From: CAYNST01 sp964641175
GTDB taxonomy: Bacteria > Pseudomonadota > Gammaproteobacteria > Pseudomonadales > Cellvibrionaceae
Direction: 5' to 3'
DNA length: 18,476 nt
Assembly (NCBI GenBank): GCA_964641175.1
Contig: CAZXLJ010000065.1
Coordinates: forward strand, 1-18,476
Below the pieces are notes generated by a model. The model did no database searches, was not told where the DNA came from, and saw only the letters and a program-made list of their open reading frames with translations. Below, one piece after another: positions 1-8,184 of the stretch. Within the stretch, counting starts at the first letter, position 1; each line of letters opens with the position of its first letter. The position numbers were made by a program, and so were the translations under genes.

Positions 1-19
1 GACCTTAAGCACGACCCCG

Positions 20-50
20 AACCGGAGCAGAACATCGCTCCGGTTTTTTT
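20..50 (+). terminator. Rho-independent terminator of an upstream off-window gene
   Basis: A perfect 9-bp stem is visible: bases 20-28 (AACCGGAGC) pair with 37-45 (GCTCCGGTT) around an 8-nt loop, and a run of seven T ends at 50. This is the classic intrinsic terminator layout for plus-strand transcription. Its gene must lie left of the window. It would also separate that gene from the convergent sulfotransferase gene ending at 229. Confidence 0.85.
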
Positions 51-62
51 GTGCCTGCCTTC

Positions 63-189
63 AAAGTCCCCCCTGCCAAGGGGGGATTCAGGGGGGTAAG
101 TTTTTCAAGTACGCGCACAAGATCCACACACCCCCTCCCAGCCTCCCCCTTGGCACAGGGAGGGATGTTGGTACAGTGAGGGGGATTTA
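63..189. repeat. G/C-run inverted repeat element, MITE-like
   Basis: Two related modules face each other. The left one has CCCCCC at 68-73, the core TGCCAA, GGGGGG at 80-85, and a second six-G run at 91-96. Read on the minus strand, the right one (about 131-165) has CCCTCCCTGTGCCAAGGGGG and then a further G-run. Both share a CTG(TG)CCAAGGGGG core. The outer ends are near-inverted: AAAGTCCCCC at 63-72 against GGGGGATTT at 180-188. No transposase is present. Small intergenic repeats of this general G/C-run style are scattered in many proteobacterial genomes. I infer a non-autonomous mobile or folding element, but one copy cannot prove mobility. Confidence 0.6.
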
Positions 190-228
190 AGTCAGGTGTT
201 CGTTAGGGGCCTGATTTGTCCAAGACGA

Positions 229-1101
229 TCAGTGCAGTACGCCGGCCAGTCGGTGTTTGATCCGCTGGGGGAGAGATACGGATTTCATATAGCGGGTCTT
301 CAGTGCACGCCCCGAGGCCAGCTCTAACTTATATCCAAACTGCAGAGCCAAAGCCATGGTCTGTGGATGGTCGTAAACGTCATGCCAATCACCCATATCG
401 GATGTCTTGCGGGACCATTTGTCTTCTTTTTGCTCCAATTTGCTTTCCATGGCATCGCGCCACGGCAGACCTAAAAAGGTTACCAGCCTTTCGAGGGCGT
501 CTTTCGGCGCTGCCCCGCCGAATACCTCTTCGAAACGAATTCGGTGATACGCCATTTCGGGGAACCGATCGTGCAATTCCAGTGCATGCAAATGAAATTC
601 ACTCCAGAAAAACAGGCATTTCTCAAACTGTGTCAATTGCGCCCACTTGTCCCGGTAGTACCACTGCTGCACGTGATCTTCTGGAGTCGGGAGTATGGCC
701 GCCGCCAGATCAGGTCGTTTTGATGAGTTGTACCAGCCGTGCGTCACTTGCGAAGCTGCATTCCAAACAGGATTTCGAATCAGGTGCACGAGTTTCAATC
801 TGTCACCGAAACGCTGACGCAGCGCGGGGATGGCAGCATAGCTCGGAAACCCGATCTCAATATAAGTTTTCGACTGGATAACCTGTTCAATGCGATCAAG
901 GTGCTGACTCACCTCCGGCAATGCCTGCATTTCTGCTAGGGCAGCGGGTGTATAGCGCCGGAAAAAGCGCTTGGGCTGCCAGGCATACTCAATAGGTTCG
1001 TGCGTGACCTCAGCCAGATCGGAATAAACATCCTGCAGCTGCCTGGCAAACCATTGCGTCCCGGAGCGGCCAATTGCCTGAAAAAAAATAATATCGCGCA
1101 T
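229..1101 (-). CDS. PAPS-dependent sulfotransferase family protein
   Basis: This 290-aa protein fits the sulfotransferase family that transfers a sulfuryl group from PAPS to an acceptor. The 5'-phosphosulfate loop is GRSGTQWF at residues 11-18, directly after the first beta strand. The 3'-phosphate binding region is LVHLIRNPVWNAASQ at 104-118, with the expected Arg109 and Ser117. There is no signal peptide or membrane segment, so it is probably cytoplasmic. The ATG at 1101 is preceded by GAGGA with a 7-nt spacer, which supports this start. It lies alone beyond the terminator of the sugar operon, about 500 nt away, and so probably has its own promoter. The acceptor is unknown. A sulfated glycan is inferred from the cysDNC and cysQ genes in the same window. 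Confidence 0.8.
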   Translation of the reverse strand: MRDIIFFQAIGRSGTQWFARQLQDVYSDLAEVTHEPIEYAWQPKRFFRRYTPAALAEMQALPEVSQHLDRIEQVIQSKTYIEIGFPSYAAIPALRQRFGDRLKLVHLIRNPVWNAASQVTHGWYNSSKRPDLAAAILPTPEDHVQQWYYRDKWAQLTQFEKCLFFWSEFHLHALELHDRFPEMAYHRIRFEEVFGGAAPKDALERLVTFLGLPWRDAMESKLEQKEDKWSRKTSDMGDWHDVYDHPQTMALALQFGYKLELASGRALKTRYMKSVSLPQRIKHRLAGVLH

Positions 1102-1610
1102 GAGATGGTCCTCAACAAACGGTGGTGCGATACAAGTCCACGCAAGTGAGGTAAAAAGCGATTTTTCTACATCTTATAAAATCGCTGCTGCCGGATCGGT
1201 ATCGCTTTGAAACCTCGAGCGGTGTGTAAAAAATGCTTTTATTCCGCCCGTTTCTTCTCTCTTGACACGCTTGATGCAGCCTTTGCGCCGCTTTTGCGGT
1301 GCCGAGAAATGCCGTTGCACTATCCAGACCAGCCGAAACGTCGCAAGGCGTAAGGAGATGTCGCCCATATTAACGACGAAGCCCGCTCTGAATTAAGACT
1401 CGAATATCCAACCGCCATTTATTGTTATAGAAGCAGAGTGGATTGAGAAAGTCTGGCACCTAAATTAACAACGACTGTAGATGACAATGACAGTATCATC
1501 CGAAAGAAAGGCGGGACAAGACGGGAAACGGAAATTGGTTCGCATAACCCGCAGATTCGGGTCAGAAATCCGATTGATGGTCGTCGAACCTGAATTTTTG
1601 AAGTGGAAAC
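1102..1610. other. Noncoding stretch upstream of the sulfotransferase gene
   Basis: About 500 nt with no gene I can support. It must carry the promoter of the minus-strand sulfotransferase gene, but I cannot assign convincing -35 and -10 boxes. It holds an 8-bp inverted repeat (1158-1185) and a small GC hairpin, where 1285-1291 pairs with 1296-1302 around TTTT with one G-T pair. The small open frames here lack good ribosome binding sites and family resemblance. Confidence 0.5.
1158..1185. promoter_or_regulatory. 8-bp inverted repeat upstream of the sulfotransferase gene
   Basis: GCGATTTT (1158-1165) and AAAATCGC (1178-1185) form a perfect inverted repeat with a 12-nt AT-rich spacer, 57 nt upstream of the start at 1101. 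The spacing of about one to two helical turns would suit a dimeric regulator or a leader hairpin. The role is inferred from position only. Confidence 0.35.
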
Positions 1611-1638
1611 GACCGCGCCTTCAACTCACGGCGCGGTC
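1611..1638 (-). terminator. Probable terminator of the nucleotide-sugar operon
   Basis: A perfect 9-bp GC-rich stem (GACCGCGCC at 1611-1619 with GGCGCGGTC at 1630-1638, 10-nt loop) starts 6 nt after the stop codon of the SAF-domain oxidoreductase gene. On the minus strand it is followed by GTTTCC, a short and interrupted T tract, so termination may be partial. Position and stem strength make it the likely operon end. Confidence 0.65.
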
Positions 1639-1644
1639 TGAAGG

Positions 1645-2946
1645 TCAACCGAAAAAGAGTGTATTCTGCTCCTGACGAAGGCGATCGCACAAACGTCCCG
1701 CAGGTAACTCAACGTCGTCGTAAGTTAGCGTCGCATCTTTGGCGATATCACGCTTCAGCACACACCCTTCGGCAAGTCCCATAGGCAATAAACGCTGCTG
1801 GTAAACCACGTCCGCGTTCTCGGCCTGACCGTAGGTCATGTACCAGCCAATCCCGTCCAGCGTGTCTCCAGCCTTGAGGTCGGTTTTAGCAGTCGCAACT
1901 ACATCCACCATAGGCCCGTTGATCGGCGCCACCGCCGCATCGCCAAACAAGGCAGCCCGGGCGATGGTGTTGGCCACCTCGAAATGGCAAAGATGATACG
2001 GATTGTAGAAACAGTACAGCGGCCCAGGTCCGACCTTATAAAGATTCAGATAATGCTGCTGCTTGGGGTGATCATGCATTCCCAATACGAATACCCCGCC
2101 GTTTGGCACGGCACCGACGACATAATCCACGATGCCCGGACCGTTCTCCAGGTATTCGAGCGGGTACAGATTGACTGTCTCTTCGATGGGCGTTTTCGAG
2201 GGGACGGTGGGGCCGAGCATTCCCCGGCGAGCTACCCGCATCCCAGTAGCGTTGGCAACGATCGCCTGTTCGAATGATATTTTCGAACCATCGGCAAACG
2301 AGGCGACCATATGGGGTTTCTGGCCCCACTGTCTGGCAAAGCCCTCCTGAGTCGTGGGATTCCGATAAGGATCCTGCAAGCCCTTGATATTGCCGCAAAG
2401 CACCGGCTTGACACCCAGCCCCTTGACGAAGCGATACAGATTGACGATTACGCCCGGCTGATCGCCATCCACATTGGTAAATACCACCCCGGCGGCATCA
2501 GCCTTTTTCTTGAGCAAAGGCCCGAGCGTGCTATCGAGTTCCGCATTCATCAGCAAGATATGTTTTTTGTTTTTGATCGCCTCCAATGCGATTTCCGCCC
2601 CGAACTCGATGGCACCGGTAACCTCGAGAACTACATCCACGCCTTTGGCCTGACAGATGGCCAGGGCGTTGCTGGTAACCACCTTGCGCTTGTCGGCAAT
2701 GGCGGCCTCCAGCTCGGCGACGGTTTTCACTTCCGTCACTTGCTCCACGCCCGCTTCACTGTAAGCCCGCACCGCCCCATCTACCGAACGATTGGCAATA
2801 CAGACGAGCTCTATGCCGGGTGTGCTTTGAATCAGGTTCAACGCTACTCCCCGCCCCATAAAACCCGCGCCTATCATGCCTACGCGGATTGGCGTGCCGG
2901 CTGCTGCGAGCTTCTCAAGCGCCTTGTCGATAATAATCATGTTCAT
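1645..2946 (-). CDS. Rossmann-fold NAD(P) oxidoreductase with C-terminal SAF domain
   Basis: This 433-aa protein has an N-terminal dinucleotide-binding fold with the loop GAGFMGRG at residues 26-33. A homoserine-dehydrogenase-like central region follows. From about residue 348 to the end is a segment resembling a SAF domain (AKTDLKAGDTLD, then GCVLKRDIAKDATLTYDD). Proteins of this type are often found in polysaccharide clusters, where their exact reaction is poorly defined. I chose the ATG at 2946 over the longer frame to 3009: AAGGGG lies 5 nt upstream, and the start overlaps the upstream stop as ATGA, which implies translational coupling. A second in-frame ATG at 2940 is less well placed. 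The gene is last in its operon. I infer that it oxidises or reduces a keto-sugar or related intermediate made by its neighbours. Confidence 0.8.
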   Translation of the reverse strand: MNMIIIDKALEKLAAAGTPIRVGMIGAGFMGRGVALNLIQSTPGIELVCIANRSVDGAVRAYSEAGVEQVTEVKTVAELEAAIADKRKVVTSNALAICQAKGVDVVLEVTGAIEFGAEIALEAIKNKKHILLMNAELDSTLGPLLKKKADAAGVVFTNVDGDQPGVIVNLYRFVKGLGVKPVLCGNIKGLQDPYRNPTTQEGFARQWGQKPHMVASFADGSKISFEQAIVANATGMRVARRGMLGPTVPSKTPIEETVNLYPLEYLENGPGIVDYVVGAVPNGGVFVLGMHDHPKQQHYLNLYKVGPGPLYCFYNPYHLCHFEVANTIARAALFGDAAVAPINGPMVDVVATAKTDLKAGDTLDGIGWYMTYGQAENADVVYQQRLLPMGLAEGCVLKRDIAKDATLTYDDVELPAGRLCDRLRQEQNTLFFG

Positions 2947-3476
2947 TGCCCCTTGTAGTCGGGCCAGCTGGCGTCTTTGGGAGATATGCAGGCTGGCTGA
3001 ACCGGCCATTCAATACCAAAGGTCGGGTCGTCCCAGCGAATGCCACCTTCAGATCCGGGCTGGTAGCTTTGGGAAACCAGATACATCACCTCGGTATCAT
3101 CCTGCAAAGTGATGAACCCGTGAGCAAAATCCTTCGGTACAAACAGCGCGCGCCGGTTGTCCGCGGTCAGTTCAACCCCAATCCATTCACGATATGTGGG
3201 CGAACTGGCTCTCAAATCGATAATGACATCGAAAATGGCTCCACGGGTACAGCGGATGAATTTGGTCTCCTGCCATGGGTGATGTTGATAATGCATTCCC
3301 CGCAGGGTGCCCTTCACCTTGTTCCATGACATATTGGCCTGCACTACATCGGAAATCATGTTGTGCTGATCAAACTCGTTCTTGCAGAAAGATCGCGCAA
3401 AGAATCCGCGATCATCTTCCATGCGTTGCAGATCCACAACAAAGGCACCCTGCAGTCTGGTTTCTTCAAATTTCAT
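2943..3476 (-). CDS. RmlC-like dTDP-4-dehydrorhamnose 3,5-epimerase family protein
   Basis: This 177-aa cupin is about the usual size for the RmlC/RfbC family, which epimerises C3 and/or C5 of 4-keto-6-deoxy nucleotide sugars. Family marks seen are DDRGFF (21-26), LRGMHYQ (58-64) with the expected active-site His62, FVPKDFAHGF (112-121) with His119, tyrosines at 132 and 138, and GGIRWDDP (144-151). No rmlA, rmlB or rmlD is present, so it probably does not make dTDP-rhamnose here. A CDP-linked keto-sugar made downstream of RfbF is a likelier substrate. It starts 13 nt after the SDR gene's stop and its own stop overlaps the next start. Its ribosome site (GGG about 8 nt upstream) is modest. The substrate nucleotide cannot be read from sequence. 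Confidence 0.85.
   Translation of the reverse strand: MKFEETRLQGAFVVDLQRMEDDRGFFARSFCKNEFDQHNMISDVVQANMSWNKVKGTLRGMHYQHHPWQETKFIRCTRGAIFDVIIDLRASSPTYREWIGVELTADNRRALFVPKDFAHGFITLQDDTEVMYLVSQSYQPGSEGGIRWDDPTFGIEWPVQPACISPKDASWPDYKGQ
2949..2954 (-). promoter_or_regulatory. Ribosome binding site that fixes the SAF oxidoreductase start
   Basis: On the minus strand this reads AAGGGG, followed by GC and then the ATG at 2946. It lies inside the 3' end of the RmlC-like gene. It supports the short start over the longer frame beginning at 3009. Confidence 0.65.
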
Positions 3477-3489
3477 GATGCGACCCGTA

Positions 3490-4536
3490 TCAGTTTTTCC
3501 AGAACAGATTTTCGTCTACCCGCCCACTGCTCATGTGTTCATTGAGGACCTTGAGCCGGATGTATTGAGACTGCCGGAAGTTGGTATCTTTGAAACCCAT
3601 TTTCTCCAGACCCGCACGCAAACCCTGTACGGCGGCCTGCAGCGTGACCCGGGGCTGATGATTGGGTGCCAGTTTCTGATATTTTGCGAAACTCACCTGA
3701 TAGGAGCGCTTGTCAGGCACGGCATCGGGATTGATCGACACCCGCGTTCCAGGCACTTCCCGCGCAACGGCTTCAGCCAGATCCTTGACCTGATAATTCC
3801 ACTCGTCACTACCTGCATTCACTGAAAGGAAAGCTCCGCCGTTGCCTGCGGCTCGGCTGACAGCCCACTCGATTGCGAGCGCCATGTCGTCGATATGAAT
3901 CAGAGGTCGCCATGGGGTTCCGTCGCTGAGAATTGATATCTCACCGGAAGTGACGGCGCCGGCAACAAAATCGTTGAGCACCAGGTCAAGACGGGTTCGT
4001 CCGCTGAATCCACAGGCCGTGGCGAAACGCAAACAGGTCACCACGAAATCGTCGTCGGCCAGATGCTTTACACCCTCTTCAGTGCCTATTTTGGACTTCG
4101 CATACGCTGTCAGCGGATTGAGTCCGTCTTCTTCAACGCGAGGACCGCCTTCGGCAAAACCGTACACGCTGCAACTTGAAGCGAAAACGTAGTTCCTCAC
4201 ACCCGCCGCTTTGGCAAGTTCGGCAATTCGGATACTGGACCGGCAGTTGATTGCATCGGTAACCTGTTCAAAGGTTTTCCCCATCGGGTCATTACTGATT
4301 GCCGCCAGATGTACCACGGCATCGAAGCCCGTGAGGGATTCCACACTGATATCGCGCACGTCTGCGTAGATCTGCCGTGACAGGCGAGTATCAGGGTATC
4401 GATCCACGGCGGTCAGGCAATGCGCAAAAAAACCGCTGTCCAGACCCACCAGTTCGGCGTGAGGATAAGTCGTCCGCAATTGTTTTATGACTGCAGGGCC
4501 AATGTAACCGAGATTGCCAGTGATCAGAATTTTCAT
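3490..4536 (-). CDS. NAD-dependent nucleotide-sugar epimerase/dehydratase (extended SDR)
   Basis: This 348-aa protein is an extended short-chain dehydrogenase of the sugar epimerase/dehydratase group. It has the NAD-binding motif GNLGYIG (7-13), ADVRD at 58-62, HLAA (76-79), the serine-rich strand SSCSVYG (120-126) and the catalytic pair Tyr145/Lys149 in YAKSK. I do not see the Thr-Asp-Glu style active site of 4,6-dehydratases after the serine strand. It therefore looks more like a UDP-glucose-4-epimerase or 4-reductase relative than RfbG. The ATG at 4536 has AAGGA 5 nt upstream. The gene sits between the FAD oxidoreductase and the RmlC-like gene, consistent with acting on the same nucleotide sugar. 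The exact reaction is not assignable. Confidence 0.85.
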   Translation of the reverse strand: MKILITGNLGYIGPAVIKQLRTTYPHAELVGLDSGFFAHCLTAVDRYPDTRLSRQIYADVRDISVESLTGFDAVVHLAAISNDPMGKTFEQVTDAINCRSSIRIAELAKAAGVRNYVFASSCSVYGFAEGGPRVEEDGLNPLTAYAKSKIGTEEGVKHLADDDFVVTCLRFATACGFSGRTRLDLVLNDFVAGAVTSGEISILSDGTPWRPLIHIDDMALAIEWAVSRAAGNGGAFLSVNAGSDEWNYQVKDLAEAVAREVPGTRVSINPDAVPDKRSYQVSFAKYQKLAPNHQPRVTLQAAVQGLRAGLEKMGFKDTNFRQSQYIRLKVLNEHMSSGRVDENLFWKN

Positions 4537-4604
4537 ATGCTTCCTTTTTAGTGCTTCATTACCGTTTGCCAGCGGACCGGCACCGGTCAGATTAACGGCT
4601 GTTT

Positions 4605-5702
4605 TTATTGATCCAGCAGCGCCACAACGTACTCTGCAATCGACAACGAGGCAGTGAGACCCGGCGACTCGATTCCATATAGAGCGACAAAGCCTTTTAC
4701 CCCGTGCCCGGCATCGCCCTGAATGAGAAAATCGGCAGCGGTCTCGTCGGGACCGGAAATCTTCGGTCGGATTCCAGCGTAGTCCGGCTTCAGGGCACCA
4801 TCGGCCAGGTCTGGATAAAAGGCCCGGATCGAACTGTAAAAGGCGTCGACCCGATTCGGGTCCACCTGATAATCAATGGCATCCACCCACTGGGTGTCGG
4901 GCCCGAAACGGGCGCTGCCCGCGAGATCTAGCGTCAGATGTACACCGAGCCCTTCATTGTTCGGCAGCGGGTAAATCAAATGCGAGAATGGCGCTTTCCC
5001 CGCCATCGAGAAATAACATCCGCGAGACAGGTACTGCGGCGGAACTGATGCGGACGGAATGCCTTCCAGCGACCGACTGACTGCCTGCGCGCTCAGCCCC
5101 GCGCAATTAATTACTTCCCGGCAGGTGACGGCAAATTCGTCTTGGCCTGCGATCAGCTCAAACCCGCCCTCGATTCGGCGCCCGCCTGTCATGCCGGTTG
5201 TGAGAGCGAGGGTGCCGCCGGCCGCTTCCAGATCACCCCGGTAAGCAACCATCAATTCGTGGCTGTTAATAATGCCCGTACTGGGGGACCAGATCGCACG
5301 CACGGCACGCAGTCGTGGTTCCATTGCATGGATTTGCTGCTGATCCAGAAATTCCAGATCAGTGACACCGTTGACCAGACCTTTATTGTAGATGGCTTCC
5401 AGTGCAACATCCTGTCCAGGCTCGGTGGCCACGATCAATTTACCGACCCGCTGGTGCGAGACCTTGTGCGTTGTACAGTAGTCGTACAGCAGATCCCTGC
5501 CACGCACGCACAGCTGCGCCTTTAAACTGCCTTTTGGGTAATAGATGCCGGCGTGAATAACTTCGCTATTGCGCGAACTGGTTTCCTGCCCCGGATGTTT
5601 CCAGCGTTCCAGTACCAGAACGCTCCGTCCAGTCAGGGCGAGTGCCCTGGCCACCGCCAGCCCTACTGCACCGGCGCCAATGACTATGCTGTCGAAATCC
5701 AT
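4605..5702 (-). CDS. LhgO-like NAD(P)/FAD-dependent oxidoreductase
   Basis: This 365-aa protein belongs to the DAO-type flavin oxidoreductases and most resembles the L-2-hydroxyglutarate oxidase group. It shows the FAD-binding GAGAVG (9-14) with Glu32 ending the second strand, the characteristic SSRNSEVIHAGIYY (42-55), INCAGL (198-203), GIRPK (310-314), and the C-terminal GIESPGLTASL (343-353). GAGG lies 4 nt before the ATG at 5702. LhgO relatives oxidise 2-hydroxyacids, but this gene is embedded between rfbF and sugar-modifying genes. It may act on a sugar intermediate, or it may clear a 2-hydroxyacid by-product formed by a neighbouring dehydrogenase. Both roles are inference. It is the least expected member of the operon. 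Confidence 0.8.
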   Translation of the reverse strand: MDFDSIVIGAGAVGLAVARALALTGRSVLVLERWKHPGQETSSRNSEVIHAGIYYPKGSLKAQLCVRGRDLLYDYCTTHKVSHQRVGKLIVATEPGQDVALEAIYNKGLVNGVTDLEFLDQQQIHAMEPRLRAVRAIWSPSTGIINSHELMVAYRGDLEAAGGTLALTTGMTGGRRIEGGFELIAGQDEFAVTCREVINCAGLSAQAVSRSLEGIPSASVPPQYLSRGCYFSMAGKAPFSHLIYPLPNNEGLGVHLTLDLAGSARFGPDTQWVDAIDYQVDPNRVDAFYSSIRAFYPDLADGALKPDYAGIRPKISGPDETAADFLIQGDAGHGVKGFVALYGIESPGLTASLSIAEYVVALLDQ

Positions 5703-5752
5703 ACTGCCTCAATGAGCAACTCGGCCCGTTCGACTGGAACAGGCGCGCACGC

Positions 5753-6526
5753 CTACCACTTGATCCAGGGCGCCTTGCCCTTTTCGACCAGGGATTCGAG
5801 ATACTGCTTGTCTCGCAGGGTATCCATTGGCTGCCAGAAACCGGTGTGCTTGAACGCATTCAGCTGTCCATCGGTCGCCAGACGTTGCAGTGGTTCAGCC
5901 TCCCAGGTAGTCGTGTCATCCTCAATATAGTCAATGACAGACGGCTCCAGCACGAAATACCCCCCGTTAATCCATGCTCCGTCGCCGGTGGGTTTTTCGT
6001 GAAATGAATGGATCTGGGATTCATCCTTGCCCAATACGATGGCACCGAAACGGCCGGGTGGCTGCACTGCAGTCAACGTTGCCTTAAGTTTCTGCTTCCT
6101 GTGAAAATCAACTAGCGCGGTGATATCGATATCCGACACTCCATCACCGTAAGTGAAGCAGAACGCTTCATCATCAAGATAGGGTTTGACTCGCTTCAGC
6201 CGCCCGCCCGTCAAGGTATTCAACCCGGTATCCACCAGGGTGACTTTCCAGGGCTCAGTGACGCCATCGCGGACGGACATGGAATTGTTCGACATGTCGT
6301 AGGTTACACTCGAGGTCCGCAGCACATAATTGCTGAAGAACTCTTTGATGACATGGCCTTTATAGCCGCAGCAAATGATGAACTCGTTGATTCCGTGATG
6401 GGAATAAATTTTCATGATATGCCACAAGATCGGCATGCCACCCACTTCCACCATCGGTTTTGGCCGCACCGAGGTTTCCTCGCTGATGCGAGTTCCCAAA
6501 CCACCCGCCAGAATCACCGCTTTCAT
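5753..6526 (-). CDS. rfbF: Glucose-1-phosphate cytidylyltransferase
   Basis: This 257-aa protein has the typical length of RfbF, which converts glucose-1-phosphate and CTP to CDP-glucose and pyrophosphate, the first step to CDP-linked 3,6-dideoxy and branched sugars. It has the nucleotidyltransferase signature GGLGTR (8-13) with RPKPM (21-25), where Lys23 is expected to be catalytic, the CCGYKG segment (52-57), and the metal-binding YGDGVSDID (126-134). The glycine-rich start, the PKPM form and the YGDG motif favour the cytidylyl over the thymidylyl (RmlA) subgroup. AAGGAG lies 5 nt before the ATG. It is the first gene of the sugar block, 119 nt after the ligase-like gene. The usual partner rfbG, CDP-glucose 4,6-dehydratase, is not in the window. 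Confidence 0.9.
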   Translation of the reverse strand: MKAVILAGGLGTRISEETSVRPKPMVEVGGMPILWHIMKIYSHHGINEFIICCGYKGHVIKEFFSNYVLRTSSVTYDMSNNSMSVRDGVTEPWKVTLVDTGLNTLTGGRLKRVKPYLDDEAFCFTYGDGVSDIDITALVDFHRKQKLKATLTAVQPPGRFGAIVLGKDESQIHSFHEKPTGDGAWINGGYFVLEPSVIDYIEDDTTTWEAEPLQRLATDGQLNAFKHTGFWQPMDTLRDKQYLESLVEKGKAPWIKW

Positions 6527-6531
6527 ATTTG

Positions 6532-6537
6532 CTCCTT
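6532..6537 (-). promoter_or_regulatory. Strong ribosome binding site of rfbF
   Basis: Minus strand AAGGAG, then a 5-nt AT-rich spacer to the ATG at 6526. It is among the best Shine-Dalgarno matches in the window and fixes the rfbF start. Confidence 0.7.
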
Positions 6538-6645
6538 CGTTGTTTATTAAATGTCGGGTTTACTTCCCGATTCACCGTCAGCACGCTGCATCGTACGATT
6601 TTCAGCATGGCCCCTAGCAATTGTTATTCCCAACCGCTGGCATGG

Positions 6646-8178
6646 TTACGATTTTCTGATCGTCCTTGCCTGAGAATTCGATAAATTGCCGGTTCCCACC
6701 GGATTTTCCAGCTTTTCTTTGGTTAAACAATAGATGACGCACTGGCCAATCGCGAGCACGATCGCATGTAACGTCGCCACCCTGTCAATATTACTGACAG
6801 TAGCCACCACTGCAGAGGACAGCAGAATCACCGCCGCTGAAATATGACACAACGAAGAATATTCTGTCTGTCTGGTGCGCTTGAAATGACCTGCCAGACG
6901 GTAAAGGCGCCAGACGGTCATGATCTGAACGAACACGACGGACAACGTCGCGAATATTCCGAACTCCAGCAGTAACTGCAGGTACCAGTTGGTGATATCA
7001 ATAATGCCCTGCCCCTGCATCAAATCCTGCATGGCCGGATGCGAGTAGTAAAAAGCCTTGGTCGTACCGAACCAGAGATTCTCCTGAGCCACAATCCAGC
7101 TTCTCTCCAGCAGCAAACTTCGGTAGCTTTCGGACTCGGGGCTGATGTCGCCAACAAAGGGGATAAAGCCGATTATCGTGTCGATCATCGGCGTCATGGC
7201 CAGAATGCCAATCAGTACAAAACCAAAGCCGATCAGCTTTGCCTTGGGCAGCTCGCTCGAAAAGAAAAACAGATAGGCCATGGCTACCATCATCCCCATA
7301 TAGGGCCCTTTTGAGAAGGCGATGATGGTACAGAACAGTGTGACGCAAATAAAAATCAGCTTCTTGCCTTTCTTGACCATCTGCAGTAAGTACAGCCCGT
7401 ACACAAACGCCATGGCGGAGCAATAGCCAAAAATGATCGGGTTGGCGAAGACGTTGCTCACCCGGATGAACCCGGAACGGAAACGTTTGAACAGCAGCGG
7501 AGCCGGTTCATTGATATGGAGGTAATAAAGATTATAGGGGTTCCACTGACGCACAAACTCGTAGAACGCTGGCAGGATATGCGCCACCGTGGCGAACAGG
7601 AACACGGATATGATCACCTTGATCTTGTGCACATTGTCGATCAGCCGGACGATCACGATATAAGGAAGATAGATTTCAAGAAAAGTGTGCAATGCCACCC
7701 GGATAAACCCGGTTACCGGATTACCTTCCCGCGCACCGCCGATACCCGTGAGAATGACAAGCAGCAGCAGCCACTTCTCGTTGCCACTGCCGGACGGCTT
7801 CAGCGCACGAAAAGGAAGTAAGGCAAGAAGCAGGAATGCCATCATTTTGGGAAAGGAAATCCGCCCGATGAATCCAACACCGGGCATCTGAATGTCTTGA
7901 GCAAATAGCGGAAAAACAATGATCAGGAATATGAATGAGGAAACCAGAACCAGTTCGTTCTTGGCTTTTTTTATGGGAAAAAACAGAACAAATACAGAAA
8001 TTAACCAGAAGCCGACCATTGACGGCGAGATCAGTAACGCCAGACTGGCTACTGTAAAGTATTTCAGCAGCTGTTCTTCTTTCAGATACGGCTCATAAAG
8101 ATCCATGTACCGGAAAAACCATATTGCGCAGAACACGCCCAAGAAAAAAACAAGATAGCCTGTAACGATCGCTGGCAT
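6646..8178 (-). CDS. O-antigen ligase/polymerase-like polytopic membrane protein
   Basis: This 510-aa protein has many hydrophobic segments, for example about 4-22, 41-67, 77-93, 112-123, 136-147, 167-180, 188-203, 245-266, 273-288, 295-307, 315-330, 402-421 and 446-462. The pattern of the O-antigen ligase/Wzy family is visible. FSKGPYMG (288-295) matches the conserved Ser-Arg/Lys-Gly element. SWIVAQENLWFG (360-371), a long periplasmic-type loop, and NWYLQLLLEFG (397-407) match the usual 'N/H-x-Y-L-x-x-L-x-E-x-G' end. It probably joins lipid-linked repeat units, as a polymerase, or attaches the glycan to its anchor, as a ligase. Sequence alone does not separate the two. It begins 6 nt after the glycosyltransferase stop, so the genes are cotranscribed. 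Confidence 0.8.
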   Translation of the reverse strand: MPAIVTGYLVFFLGVFCAIWFFRYMDLYEPYLKEEQLLKYFTVASLALLISPSMVGFWLISVFVLFFPIKKAKNELVLVSSFIFLIIVFPLFAQDIQMPGVGFIGRISFPKMMAFLLLALLPFRALKPSGSGNEKWLLLLVILTGIGGAREGNPVTGFIRVALHTFLEIYLPYIVIVRLIDNVHKIKVIISVFLFATVAHILPAFYEFVRQWNPYNLYYLHINEPAPLLFKRFRSGFIRVSNVFANPIIFGYCSAMAFVYGLYLLQMVKKGKKLIFICVTLFCTIIAFSKGPYMGMMVAMAYLFFFSSELPKAKLIGFGFVLIGILAMTPMIDTIIGFIPFVGDISPESESYRSLLLERSWIVAQENLWFGTTKAFYYSHPAMQDLMQGQGIIDITNWYLQLLLEFGIFATLSVVFVQIMTVWRLYRLAGHFKRTRQTEYSSLCHISAAVILLSSAVVATVSNIDRVATLHAIVLAIGQCVIYCLTKEKLENPVGTGNLSNSQARTIRKS

Positions 8179-8184
8179 GAGCGC